Assembly (NCBI RefSeq): GCF_003060865.1
Contig: NZ_CP028918.1
Location: 1,600,001-1,664,000, forward strand
DNA from: Gemmobacter aquarius
GTDB taxonomy: Bacteria; Pseudomonadota; Alphaproteobacteria; Rhodobacterales; Rhodobacteraceae
Reading direction: 5' to 3'
DNA length: 64,000 bases
Shown: positions 32,270 through 40,546 of the stretch, piece by piece
How the letters are laid out: the number at the start of each line of letters is the position of its first letter
How positions within the stretch are numbered: position 1 is the stretch's first letter
Position numbers and translations under genes: made by a program
The notes under the pieces: generated by a model
Told to the model about the DNA's origin: nothing
Database searches by the model: none
The model's input: only the letters and a program-made list of their open reading frames with translations

Positions 32270-32351
32270 CTTCCCGTTTTGACAATCGTTTCTTGACAGA
32301 CTCGGGGCAGCGGGCCGACCCTGATGCGGCAGCACATGGAACGGGAGGTCG

Positions 32352-32789
32352 ATGATGCACGTCCAGCAGATCCTGAAATCGAAATCCGATGACGGTGTCG
32401 TCACGGTCCCGCCGGGCACCAGCCTTGCCAAGGCCGCCGAGATACTGTCGACGCGCCGGATCGGGGCGCTGATCGTCTCGCCCGATGGCAAGCGCGTGCA
32501 TGGCATCCTGTCGGAACGCGACATCGTACGCGAGTTGGGGCGGCGCGGCGTGGCCTGCATGGCCGACACCGTCGATTCGGTGATGACGGCCAGCATCACC
32601 AGCTGTCGCCGCGACGACAAGGCGGACGAGGTGCTGCAGAAGATGACCGACGGGCGCTTTCGCCACATGCCGGTTCTCGAGGGTGACCAGATGGTCGGGC
32701 TGATCTCGATCGGGGATGTGGTCAAGGCGCGGCTGATGGAGCTTTCGATGGAAAAGGATGCGTTGGAGGGGATGATCAAGGGGTTCTGA
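32352..32789 (+). CDS. Two-domain CBS protein
   Basis: 145 residues consisting of a CBS pair and nothing else. The first CBS covers about 8-65 (GTSLAKAAEILSTRRIGALI, GILSERDIVREL), the second about 75-135 (TDGRFRHMPVLEGDQMVGLI, SIGDVVKARL). CBS pairs sense adenosyl ligands such as AMP or ATP. A free-standing one usually acts on a partner, which is not indicated here. GGGAGG precedes the start, where two ATG codons occur in tandem. Confidence 0.9.
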   Translation: MMHVQQILKSKSDDGVVTVPPGTSLAKAAEILSTRRIGALIVSPDGKRVHGILSERDIVRELGRRGVACMADTVDSVMTASITSCRRDDKADEVLQKMTDGRFRHMPVLEGDQMVGLISIGDVVKARLMELSMEKDALEGMIKGF

Positions 32790-32861
32790 CCGGCGCTTTG
32801 GCCTTGCCTTCGCGGGCGCAATAATGTTGCGTGCAAGCCGACAGACAGGGCAGGGGGACCC

Positions 32862-33353
32862 ATGCGTATCGGCCTTTATCCGGGAACCTTCGATCCGATC
32901 ACGCTGGGTCATGTCGATATCATCCAGCGGGCGATGGCGCTGGTCGACCGTCTGGTGATCGGGGTTGCGATCAACCGCGACAAGGGGCCGATGTTCACGC
33001 TGGAAGAGCGGGTGGCGATGGTCGAAGCCGAATGTGCCGCGATTGTCGCCAAGACGGGCGGCGAGATCGTCGTGCATCCGTTCGAGAACCTGCTGATCGA
33101 TTGCGCCCGCGACGTCGGGGCAAGCGTTATCGTGCGCGGTCTGCGCGCGGTGGCGGATTTCGAATATGAATTCCAGATGGTTGGCATGAACCGCGCATTG
33201 GATGCCAGCATCGAGACCGTCTTCATGATGGCCGATGCGCGGCGTCAGGCGATAGCATCCAAACTGGTCAAAGAGATTGCGCGGCTTGGGGGGGATGTGT
33301 CGAAATTCGTCACGCCGCCGGTGGTGGATGCGCTGAAGAAGAAGCTGGGATAA
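32862..33353 (+). CDS. coaD: Phosphopantetheine adenylyltransferase
   Basis: Penultimate step of coenzyme A synthesis: adenylates 4'-phosphopantetheine. 163 residues, the standard length. The nucleotidyltransferase T/HxGH region is GTFDPITLGHVDII and the C-terminal motif area contains ADARRQAIASKLVKEIARLG. The substrate loop VAINRDKGPMFTLEERV and IVRGLRAVADFEYEFQM are typical. AGGGGG lies before the ATG. A terminator follows. Confidence 0.97.
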   Translation: MRIGLYPGTFDPITLGHVDIIQRAMALVDRLVIGVAINRDKGPMFTLEERVAMVEAECAAIVAKTGGEIVVHPFENLLIDCARDVGASVIVRGLRAVADFEYEFQMVGMNRALDASIETVFMMADARRQAIASKLVKEIARLGGDVSKFVTPPVVDALKKKLG

Positions 33354-33356
33354 ACG

Positions 33357-33386
33357 AAAAAAGCGGAGGGTTTTTACCCTCCGCTT
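33357..33386 (-). terminator. Intrinsic terminator between coaD and DUF1127
   Basis: Ten-bp stem AAGCGGAGGG/CCCTCCGCTT (33361-33386) with a 6-nt loop. On the minus strand six T follow, so it ends the DUF1127 transcript; on the plus strand it lies 7 bp after coaD and has only a short T run. Confidence 0.85.
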
Positions 33387-33408
33387 CGGCAGCCTGTGCC
33401 GGTATTCC

Positions 33409-33573
33409 TCATTTACCGTAGACGGTCGCCCAAGCGATCCGGCTCGCATCTTCGGGGAAAATCCCGAGGTCGAGCGCCACGTCGCGCGGCAGGCGGGCGA
33501 TCTCGTCGCGGGTGCGCCGATAGGCAGCCCGATTGGCGGCGGCGGCTTTCAGCGTTTCGATCATGGTCAGCAT
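33409..33573 (-). CDS. DUF1127 small arginine-rich protein
   Basis: 54 residues, nearly all of it the DUF1127 motif (RRTRDEIARLPRDVALDLGI) with a short hydrophobic/Ala N-terminus. In Rhodobacter, short DUF1127 proteins accompany stress-induced small RNAs and one (CcaF1) has been described as an RNA-binding factor; whether this copy does so is not known. The ATG at 33573 has AAGGA upstream. Its leader carries a 26-nt element shared with the region upstream of the putative small RNA at 44.2 kb. Confidence 0.85.
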   Translation of the reverse strand: MLTMIETLKAAAANRAAYRRTRDEIARLPRDVALDLGIFPEDASRIAWATVYGK

Positions 33574-33674
33574 TTTGTCATTCCTTTGCATCGCCAAGGG
33601 CTTTTCGGTTGTCCCTTCGGCTTGCTCAATAGATGGGCTGGAATGGTGGCGCTAACAACGCACAAGGCGCGGAT

Positions 33675-33700
33675 GCCGTTATGCGCTTGGCGCATGGCTG
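33675..33700 (-). repeat. Shared 26-nt upstream element, copy A
   Basis: Matches 44340-44365 at 22 of 26 positions in the same orientation and is an imperfect palindrome (ATGCGC/GCGCAT). It lies about 100 bp upstream of the DUF1127 start on its coding strand, ahead of TTGTTA and a CCCATCT -10-like sequence. Confidence 0.65.
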
Positions 33701-33716
33701 TAGCTGAAAACGCAAA

Positions 33717-33826
33717 GCGGAATTTGACGCAAATTCCGCGACGAAATCTGACGCAGATTTCGGTTCGCACCGGTTGCAAGCGGAGTTTGCGTCAAACTCC
33801 GCCGCGTTTTCTGCGTCAGAAAACGC
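33717..33826. repeat. Duplicated pair of perfect 3-nt-loop hairpins
   Basis: Four perfect palindromes: 33717-33739 (10-bp arms, loop ACG), 33742-33762 (9-bp arms, ACG), 33780-33802 (10-bp arms, CGT) and 33804-33826 (10-bp arms, CGT). Hairpins 1 and 3 have almost the same arms, differing by one compensated base pair; 2 and 4 differ in several compensated pairs. This looks like a two-hairpin unit repeated in tandem. It lies between the 3' end of gap and the DUF1127 leader. Confidence 0.9.
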
Positions 33827-33846
33827 CCCGCCGCGGAACGGCGGGG
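33826..33846 (-). terminator. Terminator hairpin after gap
   Basis: Eight-bp stem CCCCGCCG/CGGCGGGG with a 5-nt loop, 9 bp past the gap stop, followed on the minus strand by CGTTTTCT. The T run is also the arm of the next hairpin of the repeat cluster. Confidence 0.75.
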
Positions 33847-33854
33847 TTCTTTCG

Positions 33855-34859
33855 TCAGATCAGCTTGCCCATCGCTACGGCCGTATCTGCCATGCGGTTG
33901 GAAAAGCCCCATTCATTGTCATACCACGTCAGGATCGACACGAAGGTTCCGTCCATCACCTTGGTCTGGTCCATGTGGAACACCGACGAATGCGGGTCGT
34001 GGTTGAAGTCGGACGAGACGTTCTTGAATTCGGTATAGCCGAGGATGCCTTTCAGCGGGCCGGACGTTGCCGCAGCCTTGATCGCGGCATTCACCTCTTC
34101 CACGCTGGTGGCGCGTTTGGCGATGAACTTGAGGTCGACCACCGAAACGTTCGGCGTCGGCACGCGGATCGCGAAACCGTCAAGCTTTCCCTTCAACTCG
34201 GGCAGCACCAGACCCACGGCTTTGGCCGCACCGGTCGAGGTCGGGATCATCGACAGGGCCGCCGCGCGACCGCGATACAGGTCCTTGTGCATCGTATCCA
34301 GCGTCGGCTGGTCGCCGGTGTAGCTGTGGATCGTGGTCATCATGCCCTTTTCGATGCCGATCACGTCGTTCAGCACCTTGGCGACCGGCGACAGGCAGTT
34401 CGTGGTGCAGGACGCGTTCGACACGACCAGATCGGCGGCGGTCAGCGTTTCATGGTTGACGCCGTAGACGATGGTCTTGTCGGCGCCGTCACCGGGGGCC
34501 GAGATCAGCACGCGCTTGGAGCCGTTCTCCAGATGCGCCATGCATTTTTCCTTGCTCGTGAAGATGCCGGTGCATTCCATCACGATATCGACATGGCCCC
34601 AGGGCAGTTCGGCGGGGTTCTTGATCGCCGTCACCTTCATCGGCCCGCGTCCGGCGTCGATCCAGTCTTCGCCGGTGGTCACGGTGCCGGGGAAACGGCC
34701 ATGCACCGAATCAAAGCGCAAAAGATGCGCGTTGGTTTCGACCGGACCCAGATCGTTGATCGCCACGACCTCGATATCGGTGCGGCCCGATTCGATGATG
34801 CCGCGCAGAACGTTACGCCCGATGCGGCCGAAACCGTTTATGGCAACCTTGACGGTCAT
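33855..34859 (-). CDS. gap: Glyceraldehyde-3-phosphate dehydrogenase, NAD-type
   Basis: Phosphorylating GAPDH of glycolysis. 334 residues. NAD site [14 protein letters not shown], catalytic cysteine in [13 protein letters not shown] with the His partner in [12 protein letters not shown], and [12 protein letters not shown] near the end. Asp36 (AINDLGP), the residue that binds the adenosine ribose and favours NAD, is present. It is read after the 48-residue gene and the second GAPDH, all on the minus strand. An operator-like TAGCGCTAACAT sequence lies 43-58 bp upstream. Confidence 0.97.
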   Translation of the reverse strand: MTVKVAINGFGRIGRNVLRGIIESGRTDIEVVAINDLGPVETNAHLLRFDSVHGRFPGTVTTGEDWIDAGRGPMKVTAIKNPAELPWGHVDIVMECTGIFTSKEKCMAHLENGSKRVLISAPGDGADKTIVYGVNHETLTAADLVVSNASCTTNCLSPVAKVLNDVIGIEKGMMTTIHSYTGDQPTLDTMHKDLYRGRAAALSMIPTSTGAAKAVGLVLPELKGKLDGFAIRVPTPNVSVVDLKFIAKRATSVEEVNAAIKAAATSGPLKGILGYTEFKNVSSDFNHDPHSSVFHMDQTKVMDGTFVSILTWYDNEWGFSNRMADTAVAMGKLI

Positions 34860-34901
34860 GGCTTTCCCTTTCGTCTGGCTTCATGGCGAATCCCGCCACC
34901 T

Positions 34902-34917
34902 GCGATAGCGCTAACAT
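34902..34917 (-). promoter_or_regulatory. CceR/GntR-like (LacI-family) operator before gap
   Basis: Matches ATGTTAGCGCTAACAT at 13 of 16 positions, with one half-site (GCGCTAACAT) perfect. It sits 43 bp before the gap start. The consensus is recalled from the CceR regulator of alphaproteobacterial carbon metabolism. Confidence 0.45.
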
Positions 34918-34953
34918 CGCGAAACGGTGTCGGATTTCAACCCGAGTCTGTCG

Positions 34954-35100
34954 TTAATGCCGCCAGAATGACAGGAAATAAATCAGTTCAGCCAGCTTTC
35001 GCACCAGGAAGAACGAAGCCGCCCCGCCGTTCAGGGCCAGATCAAGCAAAAGGGCGCCGATCACCATGGCGCCCAGTATCACTGCGTTGCGGTCGCTCAT
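34954..35100 (-). CDS. Small membrane protein between the two GAPDH genes
   Basis: 48 residues. One long hydrophobic stretch (about 6-25, AVILGAMVIGALLLDLALNG) is followed by a basic-aromatic end (FLVRKLAELIYFLSFWRH). No known family is recognised. The ATG at 35100 has a strong GGAGGGG ribosome site. It lies 11 bp downstream of the second GAPDH gene and 94 bp upstream of the first, so it is likely cotranscribed with the former. Confidence 0.7.
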   Translation of the reverse strand: MSDRNAVILGAMVIGALLLDLALNGGAASFFLVRKLAELIYFLSFWRH

Positions 35101-35111
35101 GACCCCTCCGG

Positions 35112-36116
35112 TTACTGGAGGAGCCGCCCCATCACACCGGCCACGTCGGCCATGCGGCAGGAAAAGCCCCACTCGTTGTCATACCACGCCAGCACACGGA
35201 CGGTGCGGCCGCCGACCACCTTGGTCTGGTCAGGCGCGAAGATAGACGATTGCGGCGTGTGGTTGAAGTCGATCGACACTTTGGGTTCGGGATCATAGGC
35301 CAGCACCATGCCCATGTAGCCCGCTGCCGCCTCGCGCACGATTTCGTTCACGTCATGGGCGGTCACGGTCTTGCCGGCGACAAAGGTCAGATCGACCGCG
35401 CTGACATTCGGCGTTGGCACGCGGATCGCCGACCCGTCGAGCTTTCCGGCAAGTTCGGGCAGCACCTCTCCCAGCGCCTTGGCAGCCCCCGTGCTGGTGG
35501 GGATCATCGCCATGGCGGCGGCGCGGGCGCGGTAAAGGTCGTCGTGGCGGCGGTCGAGCGTGGGCTGGTCGCCGGTATAGCTGTGGATCGTGGTCATGAT
35601 GCCGCTTTCGATGCCGATGGCGTCGTTCAGCACCTTGGCAAGCGGGGCGAGGCAGTTCGTGGTGCAAGACCCGTTCGAGACGACCAGATGATCGGGCGTA
35701 AGCTGGCGATGGTTCACGCCGTAGACCACGGTCTTGTCGGCCTGTTTGGCGGGGGCCGATACCAAGACCCGTTTCGCCCCGCGCCCCAGATGCACGGCTG
35801 CCTTGTCGCGGGCATTGAACTTGCCCGAACATTCCAGCACCACGTCCACCCCCTCCCAGTCGAGGGTTGCGGGGTCATAGGAAGACATCACGCGGATCGG
35901 CCCGCGACCGAGGTCGAGCGCGCCATTGCTGACCTTTACCACGCCCGGAAACCGGCCATGCACGCTATCGTATTTCAAGAGATGCGCGTTGGTCTCGAGC
36001 GGCCCCGTGGCGTTGATTGCCACCACCTGCACATCGTTGCGCCCCGATTCCGCGATATGCGCCAGCGTGCAGCGCCCGATGCGTCCGAAGCCGTTGATCC
36101 CGATGGTGATGGTCAT
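35112..36116 (-). CDS. Glyceraldehyde-3-phosphate dehydrogenase, second type (probable NADP use)
   Basis: 334 residues and complete: [15 protein letters not shown], catalytic [41 protein letters not shown]. At position 36 the NAD-selecting Asp is Ala (AINATGP), as in GapB of Bacillus subtilis, which suggests NADP or dual specificity and a biosynthetic direction. AGAGGG precedes the ATG at 36116. Two operator-like sequences lie at 36201-36235. The cofactor preference is inferred, not shown. Confidence 0.93.
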   Translation of the reverse strand: MTITIGINGFGRIGRCTLAHIAESGRNDVQVVAINATGPLETNAHLLKYDSVHGRFPGVVKVSNGALDLGRGPIRVMSSYDPATLDWEGVDVVLECSGKFNARDKAAVHLGRGAKRVLVSAPAKQADKTVVYGVNHRQLTPDHLVVSNGSCTTNCLAPLAKVLNDAIGIESGIMTTIHSYTGDQPTLDRRHDDLYRARAAAMAMIPTSTGAAKALGEVLPELAGKLDGSAIRVPTPNVSAVDLTFVAGKTVTAHDVNEIVREAAAGYMGMVLAYDPEPKVSIDFNHTPQSSIFAPDQTKVVGGRTVRVLAWYDNEWGFSCRMADVAGVMGRLLQ

Positions 36117-36200
36117 GCCGATGCCCTCTGCGCGTGTTGTCACGTTTCGTCATAGTCGCGCCTTGCTGTGCTGCAAGTACAAAAGCGACATGATTTCAAC

Positions 36201-36235
36201 ATGTTACCGCAAACACCGACGGTTTGCGCTAACAG
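36201..36235 (-). promoter_or_regulatory. Pair of CceR/GntR-like operators before the second GAPDH gene
   Basis: 36201-36216 (ATGTTACCG half perfect; two mismatches to ATGTTANCGNTAACAT) and 36220-36235 (GCGCTAACA half perfect; four mismatches in all). Their centres are 19 bp apart, 85-119 bp ahead of the minus-strand GAPDH start and 66-100 bp ahead of the plus-strand DUF808 gene. Confidence 0.45.
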
Positions 36236-36300
36236 CGGCGAACCTTTGCAAAAGCTGCGCGCTGTTCTAGGTAGAAGCGGTATAGCAAGGGAACGGCAGC

Positions 36301-37272
36301 ATGAGCGGACTTCTGGCACTTCTCGACGATGTGGCGGCCATCGCCAAGGTCGCCGCAGCCTCGGTCGACGATATCGCCGGAGCGGCTGCCAAGGCGGGGG
36401 CCAAGGCGGCGGGGGTGGTGATCGACGACGCCGCCGTGACGCCGAAATACGTGCACGGGTTTGAAGCCGACCGCGAATTGCCGATCATCTGGCGCATCGC
36501 GCGCGGGTCGTTGAAGAACAAGCTGGTCATCCTGTTGCCCGTGGCGCTGCTCTTGGCCAATTTCGCGCCTTGGGCAGTCACGCCCTTGCTGATGATCGGG
36601 GGTGCCTACCTTTGTTTCGAGGGGGCCGAGAAACTGTATCACGCGCTGGTGCCGGCCAAGGACCACGCGGTCGAGGCGGATTTCGACACCAAAGACCCGG
36701 CGCATCTGGAAGAGGAAAAGGTGGCGGGTGCGATCAAGACCGATTTCATCCTGTCGGCCGAGATCATGACCATCGCGCTGGCCGCTATCCCCGATTCCAA
36801 TTTCTGGACCGAGGCGATCACGCTGGCCATCGTCGGGACCGTGATCACCGTCGGTGTCTATGGCGCGGTGGCGCTGATCGTGAAGATGGATGATCTGGGG
36901 CTGCACATGGCCGCGACCGGTCGCACGGGGGCGGGGCGGGCCTTTGGCCGTGGCCTTGTCAAGGCGATGCCGGGGTTCATGTCTGTGCTGTCGACCATCG
37001 GCACGGCGGCGATGCTGTGGGTGGGTGGCAATATCATCACCCACGGGCTGGACGTGCTGGGCTGGCCGTGGATTTACGACAGCATCCACCATCTGGCCGA
37101 GGTTGCGGCCCATGCGACGCCGGTGCTGCCGGGCGTGCTGGCCTGGGCGGTGACCGCCACATTTGACGGAGCCTTCGGCGTGATCCTGGGGCTGTTGCTG
37201 ATTCCTGTTGCAACGCGGGTGATCGGCCCCGCAATCGCAGCGGTCACGGGAAAGAAAAAGGCCGCGCATTAA
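36301..37272 (+). CDS. DUF808 family membrane protein (YedI-like)
   Basis: 323 residues. The N-terminus SGLLALLDDVAAIAKVAAAS and the following DIAGAAAKAGAKAAGVVIDD are signature stretches of DUF808. About six membrane segments follow (LVILLPVALLLANFAPWAV, LGVTTT-free hydrophobic runs at about 155-195, and the last span near 280-305). The function of the family is unknown. It diverges from the GAPDH gene and ends inside the terminator shared with tkt. Confidence 0.88.
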   Translation: MSGLLALLDDVAAIAKVAAASVDDIAGAAAKAGAKAAGVVIDDAAVTPKYVHGFEADRELPIIWRIARGSLKNKLVILLPVALLLANFAPWAVTPLLMIGGAYLCFEGAEKLYHALVPAKDHAVEADFDTKDPAHLEEEKVAGAIKTDFILSAEIMTIALAAIPDSNFWTEAITLAIVGTVITVGVYGAVALIVKMDDLGLHMAATGRTGAGRAFGRGLVKAMPGFMSVLSTIGTAAMLWVGGNIITHGLDVLGWPWIYDSIHHLAEVAAHATPVLPGVLAWAVTATFDGAFGVILGLLLIPVATRVIGPAIAAVTGKKKAAH

Positions 37273-37283
37273 GCGCGGCCTTT
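37257..37283. terminator. Bidirectional terminator between DUF808 and tkt
   Basis: Eleven-bp stem AAAGGCCGCGC/GCGCGGCCTTT with loop ATTAA, which contains the DUF808 stop codon. The minus strand continues with further T (five in all), favouring the end of tkt. Confidence 0.85.
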
Positions 37284-37304
37284 GGGTCGATTTCAGGCAA
37301 AGCC

Positions 37305-39326
37305 CTAGAGCATCGATTTCGCCATTGCCACGGTGTGTTCTGCCGTGATGCCGAATTCCTTGTACAGCCGCTCCATCGGGGCGGATGCGCCAAAGGAGGA
37401 CATACCGATGAAACCGGATTTGGCCTCGCGCCCGCCTTGGCCCAGAAGCCAGCGGTCCCAGCCCATGCGGACGCCTGCCTCGATTGCCACGCGCACCGGA
37501 CCGGGCGGCAGCACCTTGCGGCGGTAAGCGTCATCCTGCGCGGCGAACAACTCCATGCAGGGCATGGATACCACGCGGGTGCCGATGCCTTCGGCTTCCA
37601 GCGCATCTTTGGCTTTCAGCGCAATCTCGATTTCCGAACCGGTCGCCATCAGGATCACCTGACGCTTCGCCACGGCTTCGGCCAGCACATAGGCGCCTTT
37701 GGCGACCATGTTGGTGTTGGTGTGGGTTTTACGCACCGCAGGCAGGTTCTGACGCGACAGGGCCAGCACCGTCGGGCGCTTGGTTTCGGTCAGCGCGACC
37801 TCCCATGCCTCGGCGGTTTCCACCATATCGGCGGGGCGGATCACCAGCGTGTTCGGCGTTGCGCGTGACATCGCCAGATGTTCGACCGGCTGGTGGGTCG
37901 GGCCGTCTTCGCCCAGACCGATAGAGTCGTGGGTCATGACGTAAACCACCGGCACGCCCATCAGCGCCGAAAGCCGCATCGAGGGGCGGGCATAATCGGT
38001 AAAGCACATGAAGGTGCCGGCATAGGGGCGCACGCCGCCATGCAGCGCCATGCCGTTCATCGCCGCCGCCATGCCATGTTCGCGGATGCCGTAATAGACG
38101 TAGCGGCCCTTGCGGTCCTCGGGGCTGAACACGCCCAGATCGGCGGTCTTGGTGTTGTTCGAACCGGTCAGGTCGGCCGACCCGCCGAGCGTTTCGGTCA
38201 TCACCGGATTGATCGCCGCCAGCACCTTTTCCGATGCCGCACGGGTGGCGAGCTTCGGGGCGGTTTCGGCGGCGGTTTTCTTCACCGAACGGATCGCCGC
38301 CGCCAGCTTGGCCGGAGCGGTGCCTGCGAAGATACGGGCGAATTCCGCCTGCTTGGCCGTCGAAAGTGCGGCAAGACGTGTGTTCCATTCGGCATGGGCA
38401 GCCGCGCCACGCTTGCCCATCGCTTCCCACGCCGCTTTCACATCGGCGGGGATTTCGAAGGGGCCATACTCCCAGCCGTAAGCCGCTTTTGCCGCCGCCA
38501 TCTGCGCGGCATCGGTCAGTGCGCCATGGCCCTTTGACGTGTCCTGCGCGGCATGGCCAAGCGCGATATGCGTCTTGCAGGCAATCATCGTCGGCTTGTC
38601 TGACCGCTTGGCCGCCGTCAGGGCGCGGTCGATGTCTTCGGGGTCGTGACCGTCGCAGGACAGCACGTTCCAGCCCGACGCCGCAAAGCGCGCTTTCTGG
38701 TCGGTCACATCCGACAGCGACACCTTGCCGTCGATGGTGATGCCGTTGTCATCCCACAGCACGATCAGGCGGCTCAGTTGCTGCTTGCCGGCCAGCGCAA
38801 TCGCTTCCTGCGACACGCCCTCCATCAGGCAGCCGTCACCGGCGATCACATAGGTCCAATGGTCGACGATCTTCGACCCCCAGCGCGCGCGCAGGTTTTC
38901 TTCGGCAATCGCAAAGCCCACCGAATTGGCGATGCCTTGGCCCAAAGGGCCGGTCGTGGTTTCGACACCCGCGACATGGCCATATTCCGGATGGCCCGCC
39001 GTAATGGCACCCCATTGGCGGAAATTCTTGATCTGCTCGAGCGTCACATCTTCATACCCTGTCAGGTAGAGCAGCGCATAGATCAGCATCGACCCGTGGC
39101 CCGCCGACAGGATGAATCGGTCACGGTTGGCCCAGCGGGGCGCTTTGGGATCAAAGCTCAGATGCTTGTCGAAAAGCACCGTCGCCACATCCGCCATGCC
39201 CATCGGCATGCCCGAATGGCCCGAATTCGCGGCTGCCACCGCATCGAGCGTCAGCGTGCGGATGGCGCAGGCGCGCTTCCAATGATCGGGATGCCGGTCG
39301 CGAAGGGTTTGGATGTCCAAGGCCAT
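37305..39326 (-). CDS. tkt: Transketolase
   Basis: Thiamine-diphosphate enzyme of the pentose-phosphate pathway and, in autotrophs, the Calvin cycle. 673 residues. Substrate-channel motif [20 protein letters not shown], ThDP motif [18 protein letters not shown] through NNG-type [10 protein letters not shown], catalytic Glu region [15 protein letters not shown] and FLCFTDY-like [17 protein letters not shown]. The ATG at 39326 is preferred, with ACAGGA ahead; the frame extends to 39389. There are no cbb genes alongside, so the pathway it mainly serves is open. Confidence 0.97.
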   Translation of the reverse strand: MALDIQTLRDRHPDHWKRACAIRTLTLDAVAAANSGHSGMPMGMADVATVLFDKHLSFDPKAPRWANRDRFILSAGHGSMLIYALLYLTGYEDVTLEQIKNFRQWGAITAGHPEYGHVAGVETTTGPLGQGIANSVGFAIAEENLRARWGSKIVDHWTYVIAGDGCLMEGVSQEAIALAGKQQLSRLIVLWDDNGITIDGKVSLSDVTDQKARFAASGWNVLSCDGHDPEDIDRALTAAKRSDKPTMIACKTHIALGHAAQDTSKGHGALTDAAQMAAAKAAYGWEYGPFEIPADVKAAWEAMGKRGAAAHAEWNTRLAALSTAKQAEFARIFAGTAPAKLAAAIRSVKKTAAETAPKLATRAASEKVLAAINPVMTETLGGSADLTGSNNTKTADLGVFSPEDRKGRYVYYGIREHGMAAAMNGMALHGGVRPYAGTFMCFTDYARPSMRLSALMGVPVVYVMTHDSIGLGEDGPTHQPVEHLAMSRATPNTLVIRPADMVETAEAWEVALTETKRPTVLALSRQNLPAVRKTHTNTNMVAKGAYVLAEAVAKRQVILMATGSEIEIALKAKDALEAEGIGTRVVSMPCMELFAAQDDAYRRKVLPPGPVRVAIEAGVRMGWDRWLLGQGGREAKSGFIGMSSFGASAPMERLYKEFGITAEHTVAMAKSML

Positions 39327-39361
39327 GATCCTGTCTTCTAGCTTTCGGAAAACTTGAATGC

Positions 39362-39389
39362 TGCATAGCAGCCCAAGCGGCGAGTTCAA
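39362..39389 (-). promoter_or_regulatory. Candidate tkt promoter
   Basis: On the minus strand TTGAAC (39389-39384) and TATGCA (39367-39362) are separated by 16 bp, 36 bp before the tkt start. The remaining 39390-39584 gap to the divergent gene shows no further clear site. Confidence 0.4.
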
Positions 39390-39584
39390 GCAATCTGGCC
39401 AAGTCTTTCAAGTGTAAGGACAAGCTTTGAAAGGGAAAGGGATGAGTCTGCGGCAACCTTTCGGTTAATATCTTTTGAACGGGGTAGTTCCGCCGATTCG
39501 CAAGTTGCCTCTGGCATGGCGCGGGCGGCTTGGTGATAAGACCGAAAAGAACCATGACGACAGGCAAAGACGAAAGGGCATTCC

Positions 39585-40094
39585 ATGCAGGACCTGGCCG
39601 AACTTGAACGCCGGATCAACGCCGCCCTCCAGCGCATCGGCGCGGGGCTTGACGCATCGCCCGGCCCGTCGGAGGTGGCCCCTGCGGCGGCGCCCGGAAC
39701 GGTGGAAATCGACCGGCTGACTGCCGAGCTTGAAGCGGCACGTGCCGAAACCGCGGCTTTGCGGCTGCAACTGTCGGCCGCGGCGCAACCGGCCCCCCGC
39801 AGCGTTCCGGCCACAGAGCTGGAGGCGCGGGTCGAACAGGTAACGCGCCAGCTTGACGTGCAGGGGCTAGAGTTGCAGCGACTTCGCAAGAACGTCGTGC
39901 AACTGCGTGAAAACCTTCGCACTTTGCGCCGTGCTGCGACCGAACGGCTGGCCGACCCTGAACAGATCAACCGCGCCATGCTGGCCGAGCTTGAATCGAT
40001 CCGCGTCACGCGTTTTGCCGAAATCGCCGAGCTTGACGAAATCATCGCCGAGCTTGACCCCCTGATCGCGCCCGAGGTGCCTGAACATGCCTGA
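39585..40094 (+). CDS. Coiled-coil protein upstream of zapA
   Basis: 169 residues, almost entirely predicted helix with heptad character: about 1-20, 40-70 (DRLTAELEAARAETAALRLQ) and 80-155 (LEARVEQVTRQLDVQGLELQ onward), separated by an Ala/Pro-rich linker. No enzymatic motif. Overlap with zapA by 8 bp and the coiled-coil character suggest a division-related or ZapA-partner role, by context only. AAAGGG precedes the ATG at 39585. Confidence 0.78.
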   Translation: MQDLAELERRINAALQRIGAGLDASPGPSEVAPAAAPGTVEIDRLTAELEAARAETAALRLQLSAAAQPAPRSVPATELEARVEQVTRQLDVQGLELQRLRKNVVQLRENLRTLRRAATERLADPEQINRAMLAELESIRVTRFAEIAELDEIIAELDPLIAPEVPEHA

Positions 40095-40467
40095 ACTGAC
40101 CATCACCATCGGTGGCCGCAATTTCACCGTCGCCTGTCAGGCCGGCGAAGAACATTTCCTGCAAACCGCCGCCGCGATGCTGGATGCCGAAGCGCAGCCG
40201 CTGACGGCGTCACTCGGGCGTCTGCCGGAAGCGCGGCTGTTGCTGATGGCGGGGCTGATGCTGGCTGACCGGACGGCGGCGGTCGAGGATGAAAACCGCA
40301 GCCTCAGGGCGCGTCTGGCCGAGGCGGAGGGGCGCGGCGCGCCTGAACCGCACCGGATCGAAGTGCCGGTGATTCCGCCGCAAGTCACCGAGACGCTTGC
40401 CGAAATCGCCGCAAGGGCCGAGGCGCTTGCCGACCGGATCGAAGACAGGCGGTCGGGGCAGGCGTGA
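40087..40467 (+). CDS. zapA: Cell division protein ZapA
   Basis: Small protein that binds and bundles FtsZ filaments at mid-cell. 126 residues. The N-terminal globular part starts PELTITIGGRNFTVACQAGE, then a long helix (about 25-80, AAAMLDAEAQPL, LLLMAGLMLADRTAAVEDEN) forms the coiled coil, and a Pro-containing tail follows. The start lies within the end of the upstream coiled-coil gene. Its stop codon overlaps the first base of a short AT-armed palindrome. Confidence 0.88.
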   Translation: MPELTITIGGRNFTVACQAGEEHFLQTAAAMLDAEAQPLTASLGRLPEARLLLMAGLMLADRTAAVEDENRSLRARLAEAEGRGAPEPHRIEVPVIPPQVTETLAEIAARAEALADRIEDRRSGQA

Positions 40468-40484
40468 TTTTTCGCAGAAAAATC
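40466..40484. repeat. Perfect palindrome GATTTTTC-GCA-GAAAAATC at the zapA stop
   Basis: Eight-bp perfect arms around GCA; same core as 3590-3608. It overlaps the zapA stop codon and precedes the GC-rich terminator. Confidence 0.85.
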
Positions 40485-40498
40485 GTGCGCCTATATGG

Positions 40499-40528
40499 AA
40501 AAGGCCCGCGTCACAGCGCGGGCCTTTT
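40499..40528. terminator. Bidirectional terminator between zapA and grxD
   Basis: Twelve-bp stem AAAAGGCCCGCG/CGCGGGCCTTTT with loop TCACAG, giving four T on either strand. It sits between the convergent stops of zapA and grxD. Confidence 0.85.
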
Positions 40529-40546
40529 GCCGTAAAGCCAACAGTA

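Noticed and set aside
33717..33826. Considered a CRISPR array because of repeated units.
   Set aside because: Units are palindromes with differing stems and irregular spacing; there are no identical direct repeats, unique spacers or cas genes.
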